A stretch of 64,000 bases of DNA from Planctomycetes bacterium syqfu (GCA_020974905.1 CP087563.1:3844001-3908000), one strand, 5' to 3'; shown: positions 46,401-54,736, numbered from the stretch's first letter. Translations and numbers: made by a program. Notes: generated from the sequence alone by a model not told the origin.

Positions 46401-49400
46401 CAGCCCGGAAGTGATTCGCGAAACACTTAAACATTTTGACCGTGCTTATCTGCTGATCATCAACAAGGCAGATGAATGTGTCATCGGCGGTGATCGCCTG
46501 CAAGTCCGCCAAGCGGTGCAGCAGTTGGGGGCAAGCTGGCATCCGGTGGAAGGTGTGACAACGGTGCATTGTAAGGTCGCCCATGCGATTCGTGATGCAT
46601 ATCGCGATTTGCATCTCATGCCAACCGATCCACCTGCGGACATTGCGTTTTACAGTGGGATTGCAGGCAAGTCGTATCAAGTCACCAGTGAGTCAATTGC
46701 GGATTCAATTGTCGGGCAGGCAATGGAGCCGTTTGATTTTTCGAAGGTGATTGAAGCTGCCTATGCCGATGGCGTGCGGGTGTTCATTGAGATGGGGCCG
46801 GGCAATTCGTGCACGCGGTTGATCGATCAGATTCTTGGTGACCGTGAACATCTGGCCGTGAGTTTGTGTCGTGAAAAGCAGGACAATGTTGCGACACTGT
46901 TGAAGGTCGCGCGAACGATTGAAGCGATGGGACAGGAGATTGTCTTGCCGATCGCGCCATCAATTCAAGAAAAACAACTCAAGACGATTCACGTGACAGC
47001 GATGCGACGCGGTTTTGAAATCCCGCAACCGCCCTTTGTGATTGATAAACAGGAAGAACACGTGGCAGAACCGGTGATGCGTGAGGAAGTAATCGAACAG
47101 GTCCGTGATGAGCCTAGCTCACGCTCGGACCGGGCTGACACAGCCCAGCTCGCTGGTGTGAATACGAACGTTGCGATGGATAACACTGTTGTTGCGCAAG
47201 CCATTGCCGCGCAGCAGGCACACGTTGCAACACAACAAACCTTCATGCGTGTGTCACAAAATCTCAACAACACCATGGCCAAAGCGATCAGCATGTATCA
47301 CGCGGCGATGGGTAACGGTGATTTTTCTGCGGACCTGCAACAAGTCGCACCGATGCAGGTGCAGGTCACACAGACCACCACTGACCGTGAGCCGATACTG
47401 GATCGCAACCAGTGTATGGAGTTTGCCATTGGTTCAATCGGTAAAGCACTCGGCGAAAAGTTTGCGGAGATTGATGCACACCCGACGCGCGTGCGTTTGC
47501 CTGATGAACCGTTGATGCTTGTTGATCGCATCATGGCAATTGAAGGCGAAGCCTGCTCGATGACTTCCGGCCGCGTCGTGACCGAACACGACATTCTTCC
47601 GGGGGCGTGGTATCTGGATGGCGGTGTGATCCCCACGTGTATCGCAGTCGAAGCGGGACAGGCGGACCTCTTCCTTTCTGGATACCTGGGTATCGACTTT
47701 ATCACCAAGGGCAAAGCGGTCTACCGGTTACTCGATGCTGAAGTCACCTTCCATGCTCCTCTTCCGGGGGCGGGCAAGACGATTGTCTACGACATTCACA
47801 TTGACGAATTCTTCCGACAGGATGATACGTATCTCTTCCGCTTCCGCTTTGATGCAACGGTGGACGGCAAGTTATTTTTGACCATGCACAAAGGCTGTGC
47901 AGGCTTCTTTACCCAGGCTGAACTGGATGCAGGTCAAGGCATTGTCTTGACCAAGCTGGATAAACAACCTGCTGATGGAATCAAGGCAGGTGGTTTTGAA
48001 CCGTTAACCAATTTGTCCGGCGAAGAAAGCTACTCCACCGAGCAGATCAATGCGCTGCGTCATGGCAATCTGGCTGCCTGCTTTGGTGATGTCTTTGCCA
48101 ATCTTGGGTTGCAGCAGGCCAAGGGACTTCCGGGGGCCAACGGTGGTCGGATGAATCTGGTACATCGTATTCTGTCGATGAATCCGGACGGCGGACGCTT
48201 CGGACTTGGGCAGATTGTTGGTGAAGCGGACATTCATCCTGATGACTGGTTTATCACCTGCCACTTCTGTGATGACCAGGTCATGCCCGGCACGTTGATG
48301 TACGAGTGTTGTCTGCACACGCTGCGCGTTTACCTGCTTCGCCTGGGTTGGGTCGGTGAAGAAACCGAGTTTCTTTACGAACCCAAACCCGGCATCCCCG
48401 GCCAACTCAAATGTCGCGGGCAAGTCCTGGCGAGCACGAAGAAAGTCTGGTACGAAATCACCGTCAAGGAGATCGGCTATGACGAAACTGCTAAACCCTA
48501 CGCTATCGCAGACGCCTTGATGTATGGGGATGGCAAACCCATCGTGCAGATGAAAAACATGTCGTTGCAACTTTCAGGTTTGACCAAACAGGCTTTGGAA
48601 GCGCGTTGGGGTAAAGTCAATGACGGCCCGCGCAGAATCGCTCAAAGCAGCTCATCTGCGGGCTTGGGTAAGACAGATAAGCCCACGCTGTTCGACAATG
48701 CCTCGATTGTTGCCTTTGCGGAAGGGAATCCGTCGGAGGCGTTTGGTGATCGATATAAGGTGTTCGACAACGAACGCAAGATCGCCCGTTTGCCACGTGC
48801 GCCGTACAAGTTCCTGGATCGCATTGTGCACATTGAAAACTGTGAACAATGGAAACTTGCTGCTGGTGGTGTGATTGAAGCTCAATACGATGTGCCAACA
48901 GACGAGTGGTATTTCGCGCAGGATCGTCAACCGGTGATGCCGTTTGCCGTGTTGTTGGAAGTCGCACTTCAACCCTGCGGTTGGCTAGCAGCCTATCTGG
49001 GTTCGGCACTCACCAGTGAGACCGACCTGCGATTCCGAAACCTCGGCGGTGATGCGGTCCAACTGCTCCCCGTCATGCCTGACATCGGCACACTCACCAC
49101 CCGCATCAAGATCACCAACGTCAGCCAATCCGGTGGCATGATCATCCAACACTTTGACATGCACACCTATGCTGACCGTGGTGATGTCTACAAAGGCACC
49201 ACGTACTTCGGCTTCTTCACCGCTGATGCACTGGCCAACCAAGTCGGCATCCGCGAAGCGCAAGTCTACGAACCGACCGATCGTGAATTCGTCCGCACCG
49301 AGCCATTCGACTATCCGACGACCGCCCCCTATCCCGATGACATGATGCGCATGCTCGACCGCATCGTCGTCTTCGATCCGGCAGGCGGTCCCAACGGTCT

Positions 49401-49761
49401 TGGCATAATCCGTGGTGAGATGGATGTGAATCCCGATCGCTGGTTCTTTAAAGCACACTTCTACCAAGACCCCGTCTGCCCCGGCTCACTGGGGTTGGAG
49501 TCGTTCCTGCAACTGCTCAAGGTCTATGCAGTCGATCGCTGGGGGGCATCGGAGCAAACGCAATTTGAGTGCATGGCAATAGGTGAAAAACACAAGTGGG
49601 TTTACCGCGGGCAGATCATTCCCGCAGACTCACTGGTCACCGTGCAGGCTGTCATCAAGGCGGTCGATGATGCGACACACACAATCGTCGCAGACGGATT
49701 CCTCATCGTTGATGGGCGTGTGATTTATCAGATGATCGACTTTGCGATTCGCGCTCGGTAA
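43441..49761 (+). CDS. pfaC: PUFA synthase subunit PfaC: KS-CLF-AT-DH-DH
   Basis: This 2106-residue protein starts with a GTG two bases after the pfaA stop. Domains in order: KS with Cys195 in DAACASS; chain-length-factor-like KS where that Cys is replaced by Gln656 (SSEQTST); AT with Ser926 in GYSLGE; a linker; then two FabA-like dehydratases, each a double hotdog, with catalytic-type His in ITCHFCDDQVMPG and KAHFYQDPVCPGS. The DHs place the cis double bonds. The internal AT replaces the separate PfaB of gamma-proteobacteria. From memory, myxobacterial pfa3 proteins have this order plus a C-terminal acyltransferase (AGPAT), which is absent here. Confidence 0.93.
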   Translation: MTDRIAIVGMGGIFPDAHDLNTFWENILNGHSAAKPAPANRWTLSADDALSEDTAPDRVYSHRACFVEHFKLDLSQYDLDDELADLIAQLDVMNHLAIHAGHQAWQDAQMDSIDHNRVGIIIGNIALPTDSVSQHAQQVIGPAYAAALSNILGHKLDWQHTPTHVLNRYVAGLPGGLLAQTLGIGGGAHTLDAACASSLYALKYACDELHAGRADAMIAGGLSRPDCLYTQMGFSQLHALSKTGVCAPFSDRADGLVVGEGAGMLILKRLEDAIEHGDHIYATIAGIGLSNDITGNIMAPDVEGQGRAMRKAYELAGWKPSDVDHIECHGTGTPVGDNVEFTSLKNLWSNESSRDTRCVIGSVKSNVGHLLTGAGGAGLIKTLLAIKHKTLPPTANFTSPNPKMGIPESPFEVLSQARSWNTPENTPRKAAVSAFGFGGINAHVLLEEYVEPKAVSITSDLPGAKESDEPIAIVGMAGHFGPYKNLDDLRRLFIDGEKQAALPIGQTWGVALANKTGHVIEDIAIELGRFPIPPLELQDMLPQQLLMLLAAANALKDAGIEETDAPRLDMGVYIGIGLDLNTTNFHLRWELANQAKRWADQLGVPYPEQWLDDLRDAMNPPLTANRTMGALGGIVASRVARAFKVGGPSFTISSEQTSTLHAITQAVTSLRRGEINSAIVGAVEQGCDVRHVATDSSNTPCCDGAGAVILKRLSDAREDGDTIYAVIDQTSRFGVIDSDTAVPVDAMDDLGDLGPATSIASTIKAALCLYHRFDLQNKGYWLADQSEEVRQCLIATDSIDGNTASITLCEADVCPTVELDINDQSTFDLTDEVSEGKIAFVFPGAGNQFANMGKDLCTRFSHVIEQMHVENDKLKSQFASGQFWDGTPVSQISHKDVIFGQVCLGTMISDIALSLGIKPDAMIGYSLGETTSMFASRSWTTRDEMLERMNNSSLFTTDLAGPCDAARKTWQLDDDEPVDWVVTVVPRSPEVIRETLKHFDRAYLLIINKADECVIGGDRLQVRQAVQQLGASWHPVEGVTTVHCKVAHAIRDAYRDLHLMPTDPPADIAFYSGIAGKSYQVTSESIADSIVGQAMEPFDFSKVIEAAYADGVRVFIEMGPGNSCTRLIDQILGDREHLAVSLCREKQDNVATLLKVARTIEAMGQEIVLPIAPSIQEKQLKTIHVTAMRRGFEIPQPPFVIDKQEEHVAEPVMREEVIEQVRDEPSSRSDRADTAQLAGVNTNVAMDNTVVAQAIAAQQAHVATQQTFMRVSQNLNNTMAKAISMYHAAMGNGDFSADLQQVAPMQVQVTQTTTDREPILDRNQCMEFAIGSIGKALGEKFAEIDAHPTRVRLPDEPLMLVDRIMAIEGEACSMTSGRVVTEHDILPGAWYLDGGVIPTCIAVEAGQADLFLSGYLGIDFITKGKAVYRLLDAEVTFHAPLPGAGKTIVYDIHIDEFFRQDDTYLFRFRFDATVDGKLFLTMHKGCAGFFTQAELDAGQGIVLTKLDKQPADGIKAGGFEPLTNLSGEESYSTEQINALRHGNLAACFGDVFANLGLQQAKGLPGANGGRMNLVHRILSMNPDGGRFGLGQIVGEADIHPDDWFITCHFCDDQVMPGTLMYECCLHTLRVYLLRLGWVGEETEFLYEPKPGIPGQLKCRGQVLASTKKVWYEITVKEIGYDETAKPYAIADALMYGDGKPIVQMKNMSLQLSGLTKQALEARWGKVNDGPRRIAQSSSSAGLGKTDKPTLFDNASIVAFAEGNPSEAFGDRYKVFDNERKIARLPRAPYKFLDRIVHIENCEQWKLAAGGVIEAQYDVPTDEWYFAQDRQPVMPFAVLLEVALQPCGWLAAYLGSALTSETDLRFRNLGGDAVQLLPVMPDIGTLTTRIKITNVSQSGGMIIQHFDMHTYADRGDVYKGTTYFGFFTADALANQVGIREAQVYEPTDREFVRTEPFDYPTTAPYPDDMMRMLDRIVVFDPAGGPNGLGIIRGEMDVNPDRWFFKAHFYQDPVCPGSLGLESFLQLLKVYAVDRWGASEQTQFECMAIGEKHKWVYRGQIIPADSLVTVQAVIKAVDDATHTIVADGFLIVDGRVIYQMIDFAIRAR

Positions 49762-49789
49762 AGCTTTGGGATTCGTGCGATTTGTTTTT

Positions 49790-50091
49790 AACGCGAAGGC
49801 ACGAAGGACACGAAGTTCAAGACAGTTCTTTGAGAGCGTTTCCAATCCATCTTTAGTGGTTCGTTGCAGCTGTTTTGAAAGGCACCATTCCAAGGCAACC
49901 GAGCCAAAATGGCTCGGCTATTTATACATAGACCGACCATCTTGGCCGGGTCTCAAACGCAATAAATCAGATGCAATAAACCACTAGTTTTAAGACAGCA
50001 TCGCTTTGATCAATACCAATGCGCATAGATAGAGAAGCAAGTCATCTTTGACTTTTCTTCGCGACCTTCGTGACCTTCGCGCCTTCGTGTT
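49790..50091. repeat. 302-bp unit bounded by 26-bp inverted repeats
   Basis: Arms 49790-49815 (starting AACGCGAAGG) and 50066-50091 (ending CCTTCGTGTT) are inverted copies with three mismatches, 250 bp apart. The interior has no gene. It resembles a small non-autonomous element inserted between the convergent pfa and ole genes. Confidence 0.5.
49899..49917. terminator. Terminator-like hairpin after pfaC
   Basis: CCGAGCCA and TGGCTCGG form a perfect 8-bp stem around a three-base loop, 138 bases after the pfaC stop. No good T run follows, so function as an intrinsic terminator is uncertain. Confidence 0.4.
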
Positions 50092-50116
50092 AATGAAATA
50101 CCCCAACAACAAGCCA

Positions 50117-51076
50117 TCAAACAAACTGCTTGATCAACGGCACGACATCCTCATGGGCGTCTTCGAGAATATAGTGACCGGCGTCCTGGAACTTGCGAAC
50201 CGTTGCGTTTGGGAAGCGGTCGGTCCAGCCTTTCAGGAAGTGATGATCGAAGACGAAGTCCTTCATGCCCCAACAGATGAGCATGGGTTTATCTGCGAAC
50301 TTGCTGAGGTTCTCATCGGTGTTGGTGATGATGTCATAGCCACGATCACCGGGCTTAAGCGGGATATCCTGCACGAAGCGGTGGACGGCGATGCGGTTGG
50401 CCCAACTGTCATAAGGCAACACAAAACCGCGCGCCACATCGGATGTCATGGGATGTCGGGTGACACAGTTTTTCACGCCACCTTTGACAAAGCCGTTGAA
50501 CCCTCGGACGAGTAATGCACCAAGGGGTGACCGGCAGATGCCGATCTGCCAGGGCAGGGGTTTATCTTTGGGCAGTCCGAAGGCTGCGGTGTTCAGGACG
50601 ACGAGTTTGGTGATGCGGTCTGCGTGGCGAAGCGCCCAGGTGCTGCCGATCATGCCTCCCCAGTCGTGGACGACGAGCGTGATGTCGTTACCGATGTCCA
50701 GCGATTCGATGAGGGCATCAAGATTGTCAACGCGGTTTTTGAGTGTGTAGTCGTATTGGTCATCGGTGGGTTTGTCGGAGAGGCCCATGCCGATGTGATC
50801 GGGGACGATGCAGCGGTGTGTTTTGCTGAGGGCGTTGGCCAGTCGACGGTAATAGAACGACCAGGTCGGATTGCCATGCACCATGACGACCGCGGGTGGC
50901 CCCGGAAGATCAGAATCGGGTTGGCGTGGTCCCTGATCGAGGTAATGCAATTGGAGATCGCTGCCATCTTTGCCAGTGACGGGGAACCAATTGGATTGGA
51001 ATTTATAATCGGGGAGGCTCAGGTGATCCGTGGTGGATGGTCGAGCGTTTGAGGCTGTGTTCACTTCGCTTACCAC
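50117..51076 (-). CDS. oleB: OleB-like alpha/beta-hydrolase (beta-lactone decarboxylase type)
   Basis: This 319-residue haloalkane-dehalogenase-like alpha/beta-hydrolase has HGNPTWSF (oxyanion and halide-side Asn69/Trp72), nucleophile Asp138 in VVHDWGG and His301 in DAGHYILED. In the Ole pathway OleB converts the beta-lactone made by OleC into a cis-alkene plus CO2. The OleB call rests largely on context: its start overlaps the oleA stop by 7 bases on the same strand. Taken alone, it could be a haloalkane dehalogenase. It lies convergent to the pfa genes. Confidence 0.82.
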   Translation of the reverse strand: MVSEVNTASNARPSTTDHLSLPDYKFQSNWFPVTGKDGSDLQLHYLDQGPRQPDSDLPGPPAVVMVHGNPTWSFYYRRLANALSKTHRCIVPDHIGMGLSDKPTDDQYDYTLKNRVDNLDALIESLDIGNDITLVVHDWGGMIGSTWALRHADRITKLVVLNTAAFGLPKDKPLPWQIGICRSPLGALLVRGFNGFVKGGVKNCVTRHPMTSDVARGFVLPYDSWANRIAVHRFVQDIPLKPGDRGYDIITNTDENLSKFADKPMLICWGMKDFVFDHHFLKGWTDRFPNATVRKFQDAGHYILEDAHEDVVPLIKQFV

Positions 51077-52275
51077 TCCCAGCCGAGCATGAGGCAGTTG
51101 AGGCCTGAGCCGATGCCCAGGAATCCAACGCGGTCACCGGGCTTGAGGAACTTGCGTTGCTCAGCCAGAGCTGCGGTTAACGGGAGTGACACCGTGCCGA
51201 TGTTGCCAAGGTAAGGATAGGTTGAATATTCCTTTTCAGGCGGGATGCCAAGAGCGCGGAGGATGGTATCGCGATGACCACTGCCGACCTGGTGGCAGAT
51301 GATCTTGTCGACATTGTCGACCGCCCAACCCATGCGGGAGAGGAAGCTGCCCCAGGTTCGCACGCCCAGTTCCACGCCATGCTTGAGCACAGCGACGGAG
51401 TCGGTCTGCATGAACTGCGTCAACGCAGCAGGGAGTTTTTCCTTGGGCATCAGGTTGGCAAGCACCGGCGGGAGTTTCTCGCTGGTGTGTTCCATCAGTT
51501 CCTTGAGCGTCTCGGGAATCGTGTCCGGCTGCATGATCTCATCGAGCGCCAGCTTCAGACGATCAGGTGAAAAGACCATTTTGCCCATCTGGATCGGTGA
51601 TAAGGTTACACCCCAGCGACAGAGTTTGTGATGTTCGGGTGCTGCCTTGGAAGTCGCACCACTGAGTCGCGGGCGGTCTTTGGTGCCGAACGAGCCATCG
51701 GTTAAAAGGACAGCCGCGGCACCGGAGCCACCGGTGAGGGTTGCCAGCGAACTTGAGTACATTTCCATGGTCGGATTTTCGAGCATCCGCTGGATCATGA
51801 TTTCGTTGATCTCACGTGATGACTCGCAACTGACGACCATACCTGCACGGATCTGGCCAAGCTCAATACGGTTGGCGACATCAATGATGCCGTTAAGGAC
51901 ACCTAAGCAGGCGTTGGAGATATCGTAGATAAAGGCATCGTTGGTGATACCCAAAGCGTCGGCAACCACGCATGCCGTAGCAGGCTCAAACTGTTCACGG
52001 CAGACACCGGTGTAGACAAGGACTTCGATGTCCTTGACCTGCACATTGGACTGCTGGAGTGCTTTTTGAGCTGCAGCCGATGAGCCTTCTGAGAGTGTGG
52101 TCCCTTCGTCCCACCAGCGACGCTCTTCGATGCCGGTGAGGGCTTTGAGCTGTCCCTGAGACATGTGCAATTTTTCGTACATGGGCGCAAGTCGACCTTC
52201 CAGTTCGTCGCTGGTGACGACGACCGGGCCGAGCTTGTAGCCGATGGACTCAATTTGGACGCGGGAGTATCTCAT
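51070..52275 (-). CDS. oleA: OleA-like head-to-head acyl condensing enzyme
   Basis: OleA is a thiolase-fold enzyme that condenses two acyl-CoA chains into a 2-alkyl-3-ketoacid. Cys123 (NACLGVLNG), Glu97 (EQFEPATA), His328 (ICHQVGSGH) and Asn358 (YLGNIGTVS) match the known Cys/Glu/His/Asn set; spacings Glu-Cys (26) and His-Asn (30) equal those of Xanthomonas OleA as I recall it. The Cys-to-His interval is about 60 residues longer, owing to an insertion near 225-300 containing PIQMGKMVFSPDRLKL. The 401 residues compare with about 340 in typical OleA. The gene is first in its operon, 226 bases from a divergent glycosyltransferase gene. Confidence 0.9.
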   Translation of the reverse strand: MRYSRVQIESIGYKLGPVVVTSDELEGRLAPMYEKLHMSQGQLKALTGIEERRWWDEGTTLSEGSSAAAQKALQQSNVQVKDIEVLVYTGVCREQFEPATACVVADALGITNDAFIYDISNACLGVLNGIIDVANRIELGQIRAGMVVSCESSREINEIMIQRMLENPTMEMYSSSLATLTGGSGAAAVLLTDGSFGTKDRPRLSGATSKAAPEHHKLCRWGVTLSPIQMGKMVFSPDRLKLALDEIMQPDTIPETLKELMEHTSEKLPPVLANLMPKEKLPAALTQFMQTDSVAVLKHGVELGVRTWGSFLSRMGWAVDNVDKIICHQVGSGHRDTILRALGIPPEKEYSTYPYLGNIGTVSLPLTAALAEQRKFLKPGDRVGFLGIGSGLNCLMLGWEW

Positions 52276-52501
52276 AAGCGCAGCGTATTCTAGTGAATTA
52301 TCGACCCATTAGCCAGAATTGATCGAAAAAAAGAATCAACAAGTCCTGATGTTTGTCGGATTGTGCAGCATGTGTAGCGGGATATGAACGCTATCTTCTT
52401 CACTGAACGTATGTTTGGATCTATCAGGCAAATAAAAAACCACTCATCCTGTTCATCAAAAAACTGAAATCCGAGTCAAGCTGCGGTATCATGCTCCGTT
52501 G

Positions 52502-53275
52502 ATGACACAGTCCCCCTCGATGAACCGATTTCACCTGCACGATGGACGCCCAGCCCGGTGTCTGGCCATAGTGCCGGCTTACAATGAGTCAGGCTCGATC
52601 GCCAAAGTGGTCAACGGTCTGAATGAGCACCTGCCGGAGTTGGATGTGGTGGTGATTGATGATGGTTCGGTGGACCGGACGCACCAGTATGTCCCAGAGT
52701 CGGCAACGGTGATCCGCCTGCCGTTCAACTTGGGGATCGGCGGTGCCATGCAGACCGGCTATCGCTATGCGGATCAATTTGGTTATGACGTAGCGATCCA
52801 GGTCGATGGTGACGGGCAGCATCCGCCGACCGAGGTCGCCCGACTCATCGAGCACTTGCTGAGCAATGATTATGACCTGGTGGTGGGTTCGCGTTTCAAG
52901 GACACCATTGCTTATCGCCAATCCAAATCACGCATGCTTGGGATTCACTGCCTGCAATTCTGGATTCGCCTGCTCACCGGCAGAAGCTTCTCGGACTGCA
53001 CCAGTGGCTTTCGCGCTGCCAATCGTCATGTGATCGACTGCTACGCCCATTGGTATCCTGATGACTATCCTGAACCGGAGGTGCTGGTGCTTCTGACCAA
53101 TCAGAAAATGCGCATCGAAGAGTTACAGGTTCACATGGAACAGCGAAGCACAGGGCAAACCAGCATCCCGCTGACCCGGGGTGTGTTCTACGTGGTCAAG
53201 GTGGCTGTCGCGGTGTTGCTGGATATGGTTCGTGATCCCTGGCCTCACCGCAAACACAAGGAGATCACCCCATGA
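52502..53275 (+). CDS. Family 2 glycosyltransferase, DPM1-like
   Basis: This protein of about 257 residues has the GT-A glycosyltransferase motifs VIDDGSVDRT and QVDGDGQH (DxD metal site), a GGAMQTGYRYA segment and DCTSGFRA. It resembles dolichyl/undecaprenyl-phosphate mannosyl- or glucosyl-transferases, and the following gene encodes a DUF2304 protein, a known partner. It overlaps that gene by 4 bases (ATGA). It probably makes a lipid-linked sugar for cell-envelope glycan or glycoprotein modification. ATG 52502 is taken as the start; a TTG is one codon earlier. Confidence 0.85.
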   Translation: MTQSPSMNRFHLHDGRPARCLAIVPAYNESGSIAKVVNGLNEHLPELDVVVIDDGSVDRTHQYVPESATVIRLPFNLGIGGAMQTGYRYADQFGYDVAIQVDGDGQHPPTEVARLIEHLLSNDYDLVVGSRFKDTIAYRQSKSRMLGIHCLQFWIRLLTGRSFSDCTSGFRAANRHVIDCYAHWYPDDYPEPEVLVLLTNQKMRIEELQVHMEQRSTGQTSIPLTRGVFYVVKVAVAVLLDMVRDPWPHRKHKEITP

Positions 53276-53673
53276 TTCGCAGCCTTGTGCTTGTTGGTTT
53301 TGGTTTGTTGCTGCTGTATCTTTCGCTGCGTCGCCTGCGTCAACTGCGGATGCAGGAACGCTGGATGCTGCTGTTTTTTGTCACCGGCCTGCCGTTTTTG
53401 GTGCTGGCTGTCTGGCCCGATGGGATCGTGTGGTTGTCCAATCAGATGAATATGGAAAAGCCCACCCTCATGGTCTTCTGCCTGGGTGCGTTCACCATCC
53501 TGCTACTACTCAAACTTTTTTCGATTATCAGTGTCCAGCAACGTCAGATCACCACGCTGGCCCAGACCGTGGGCATCCTCCGTAAACAGCTTGACGCTAT
53601 CGCCCCAAAAGACGCATCAGACGATACGCCCACACCACCTTCTCAACATTCACTCGATGAATCAGCCGACTGA
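53272..53673 (+). CDS. DUF2304 membrane protein
   Basis: This 133-residue protein has three hydrophobic segments (LVLVGFGLLLLYLSLR, WMLLFFVTGLPFLVLAV and MVFCLGAFTILLLLKLF) followed by a helical, polar tail. This matches DUF2304 proteins that accompany DPM1-like transferases. It starts within the transferase stop (ATGA) and so is coupled to it. Its last 77 bases overlap the end of the convergent glycosyltransferase gene on the other strand. Confidence 0.85.
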   Translation: MIRSLVLVGFGLLLLYLSLRRLRQLRMQERWMLLFFVTGLPFLVLAVWPDGIVWLSNQMNMEKPTLMVFCLGAFTILLLLKLFSIISVQQRQITTLAQTVGILRKQLDAIAPKDASDDTPTPPSQHSLDESAD

Positions 53674-54433
53674 TCGGATCACCCACAAGATGCGGTGAGG
53701 CAACCTGATACTGTTCGTCGAACTGCTTGCGATTGATCTTGCCAGACTTGCTGTTGGCATACCATCTGAAACACCCCAGATTTTCAGTCAAAACCACCGG
53801 ATCGCTGACCTTGCTCATTCGCAGCCAGAGGTCATAGTCCATGGTGTAATACAAATCCTCATTGAGCAGACCAACTTGCTTACCCAGATCATTCCGCCAG
53901 AACACCGACATCTGACTGATGAAATTCTCCCGCAGTAATCTCCGTCGTGAGTACCGGGCAAGCTGCCGATTCTTGTATCGCGCAATGCTTTGGCGAATGG
54001 GGTGATCCTGTTCATCAATGATCACGCATTGGCCGATGAGCCAACGTGCCTGCGGGTTCTGAGAAAAGGTTCCTGACACCTTTTTCAAGGCATCGTCGCA
54101 GTAAATGTCATCACTGTTCAGCCAGGTTACAATGTCGCCCGACGCCTTGGCCAAGCCTTTGTTGATGGCATCACTCTGGCCGTTATCCTCCCCACTGATC
54201 CACGCCACACGCTCATCATCAAGATTCTTGAGAATCTCAAGTGTGCCATCCGTGCTGCCACCATCAATGATCAATACTTCCAATGCAAAGTCACCACGTT
54301 GCGAAAGAATGCTCTCCAAAGTACGTGGCAAATAATCTGCCTGATTGTAACTGGGCACCACGATCGAAATCGTCAACGGACTGGGCATCGTACTCTCGGA
54401 CTGCTGCATGACATAGTTATACCAACCTGCCAT
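53597..54433 (-). CDS. Family 2 glycosyltransferase
   Basis: This protein of about 278 residues has an N-terminal GT-A domain: ISIVVPSYNQADYLPRTLES, LIIDGGSTDGTLEIL, SGEDNGQSDAINKGLAKASG and the DxD-like WLNSDDIY. It is of the WsbD/rhamnosyltransferase-like surface-polysaccharide group. Several in-frame starts exist (54433, 54409, 54388); the GT-A core begins near residue 22 in all. Its 3' end overlaps the DUF2304 gene on the opposite strand by 77 bases. A role in surface glycan assembly is likely. Confidence 0.85.
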   Translation of the reverse strand: MAGWYNYVMQQSESTMPSPLTISIVVPSYNQADYLPRTLESILSQRGDFALEVLIIDGGSTDGTLEILKNLDDERVAWISGEDNGQSDAINKGLAKASGDIVTWLNSDDIYCDDALKKVSGTFSQNPQARWLIGQCVIIDEQDHPIRQSIARYKNRQLARYSRRRLLRENFISQMSVFWRNDLGKQVGLLNEDLYYTMDYDLWLRMSKVSDPVVLTENLGCFRWYANSKSGKINRKQFDEQYQVASPHLVGDPISRLIHRVNVEKVVWAYRLMRLLGR

Positions 54434-54497
54434 CAACTTGTCCGGTTAACAATATTAACCATGCCAGAGCAGTTCATATCATCCATCTCCACTTTCC

Positions 54498-54580
54498 GTC
54501 ACTCCCGCGCAGGCGGGAGTCCAGTAAGACTTGCAAGTGGGCACAGAATGCCACTGGATTCCCGCCTGCGCGGGAATGAC
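54498..54580. repeat. 83-bp palindromic (MITE-like) element, copy 2
   Basis: Same length and same terminal inverted repeats as the unit at 28940-29022, with each end holding a CCCGC...GCGGG stem; the centre has diverged. It lies between two minus-strand genes. Two copies 25 kb apart indicate a dispersed family. Confidence 0.75.
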
Positions 54581-54644
54581 GAGATGAGAGATAGCATGGA
54601 GATTAATTGTTTGAAACGTTCTGGTTCCATCCGGGTATGGTCCG

Positions 54645-54679
54645 AAAAAAAATGAGCACCGGCAGTAAACCAGTGCTCA
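54645..54679 (-). terminator. Intrinsic terminator of the double-FAD gene
   Basis: On the minus strand TGAGCACTGG (54679-54670) pairs with CCGGTGCTCA (54662-54653, one G-U pair) around a 7-base loop, followed by eight Ts (54652-54645). It lies 58 bases past the stop of the FAD oxidoreductase gene. Confidence 0.8.
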
Positions 54680-54736
54680 TCAAGATTGTTTTTCGTGTGA
54701 TCACTTCAGTGAGTCATCACATTGCTATTACATTAA

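Larger units (their letters stand above)
49762..50116. other. Convergent intergenic region between pfaC and oleB
   Basis: No gene is supported in these 355 bases. They hold a long-arm inverted repeat (49790-49815 with 50066-50091) and a terminator-like hairpin at 49899-49917. A palindrome-mediated structure may separate the two opposing transcripts. Confidence 0.5.

Noticed and set aside
49000-49761. A C-terminal acyltransferase (AGPAT) domain in PfaC
   Set aside because: The protein ends shortly after the second dehydratase; no HxxxxD acyltransferase motif is present.
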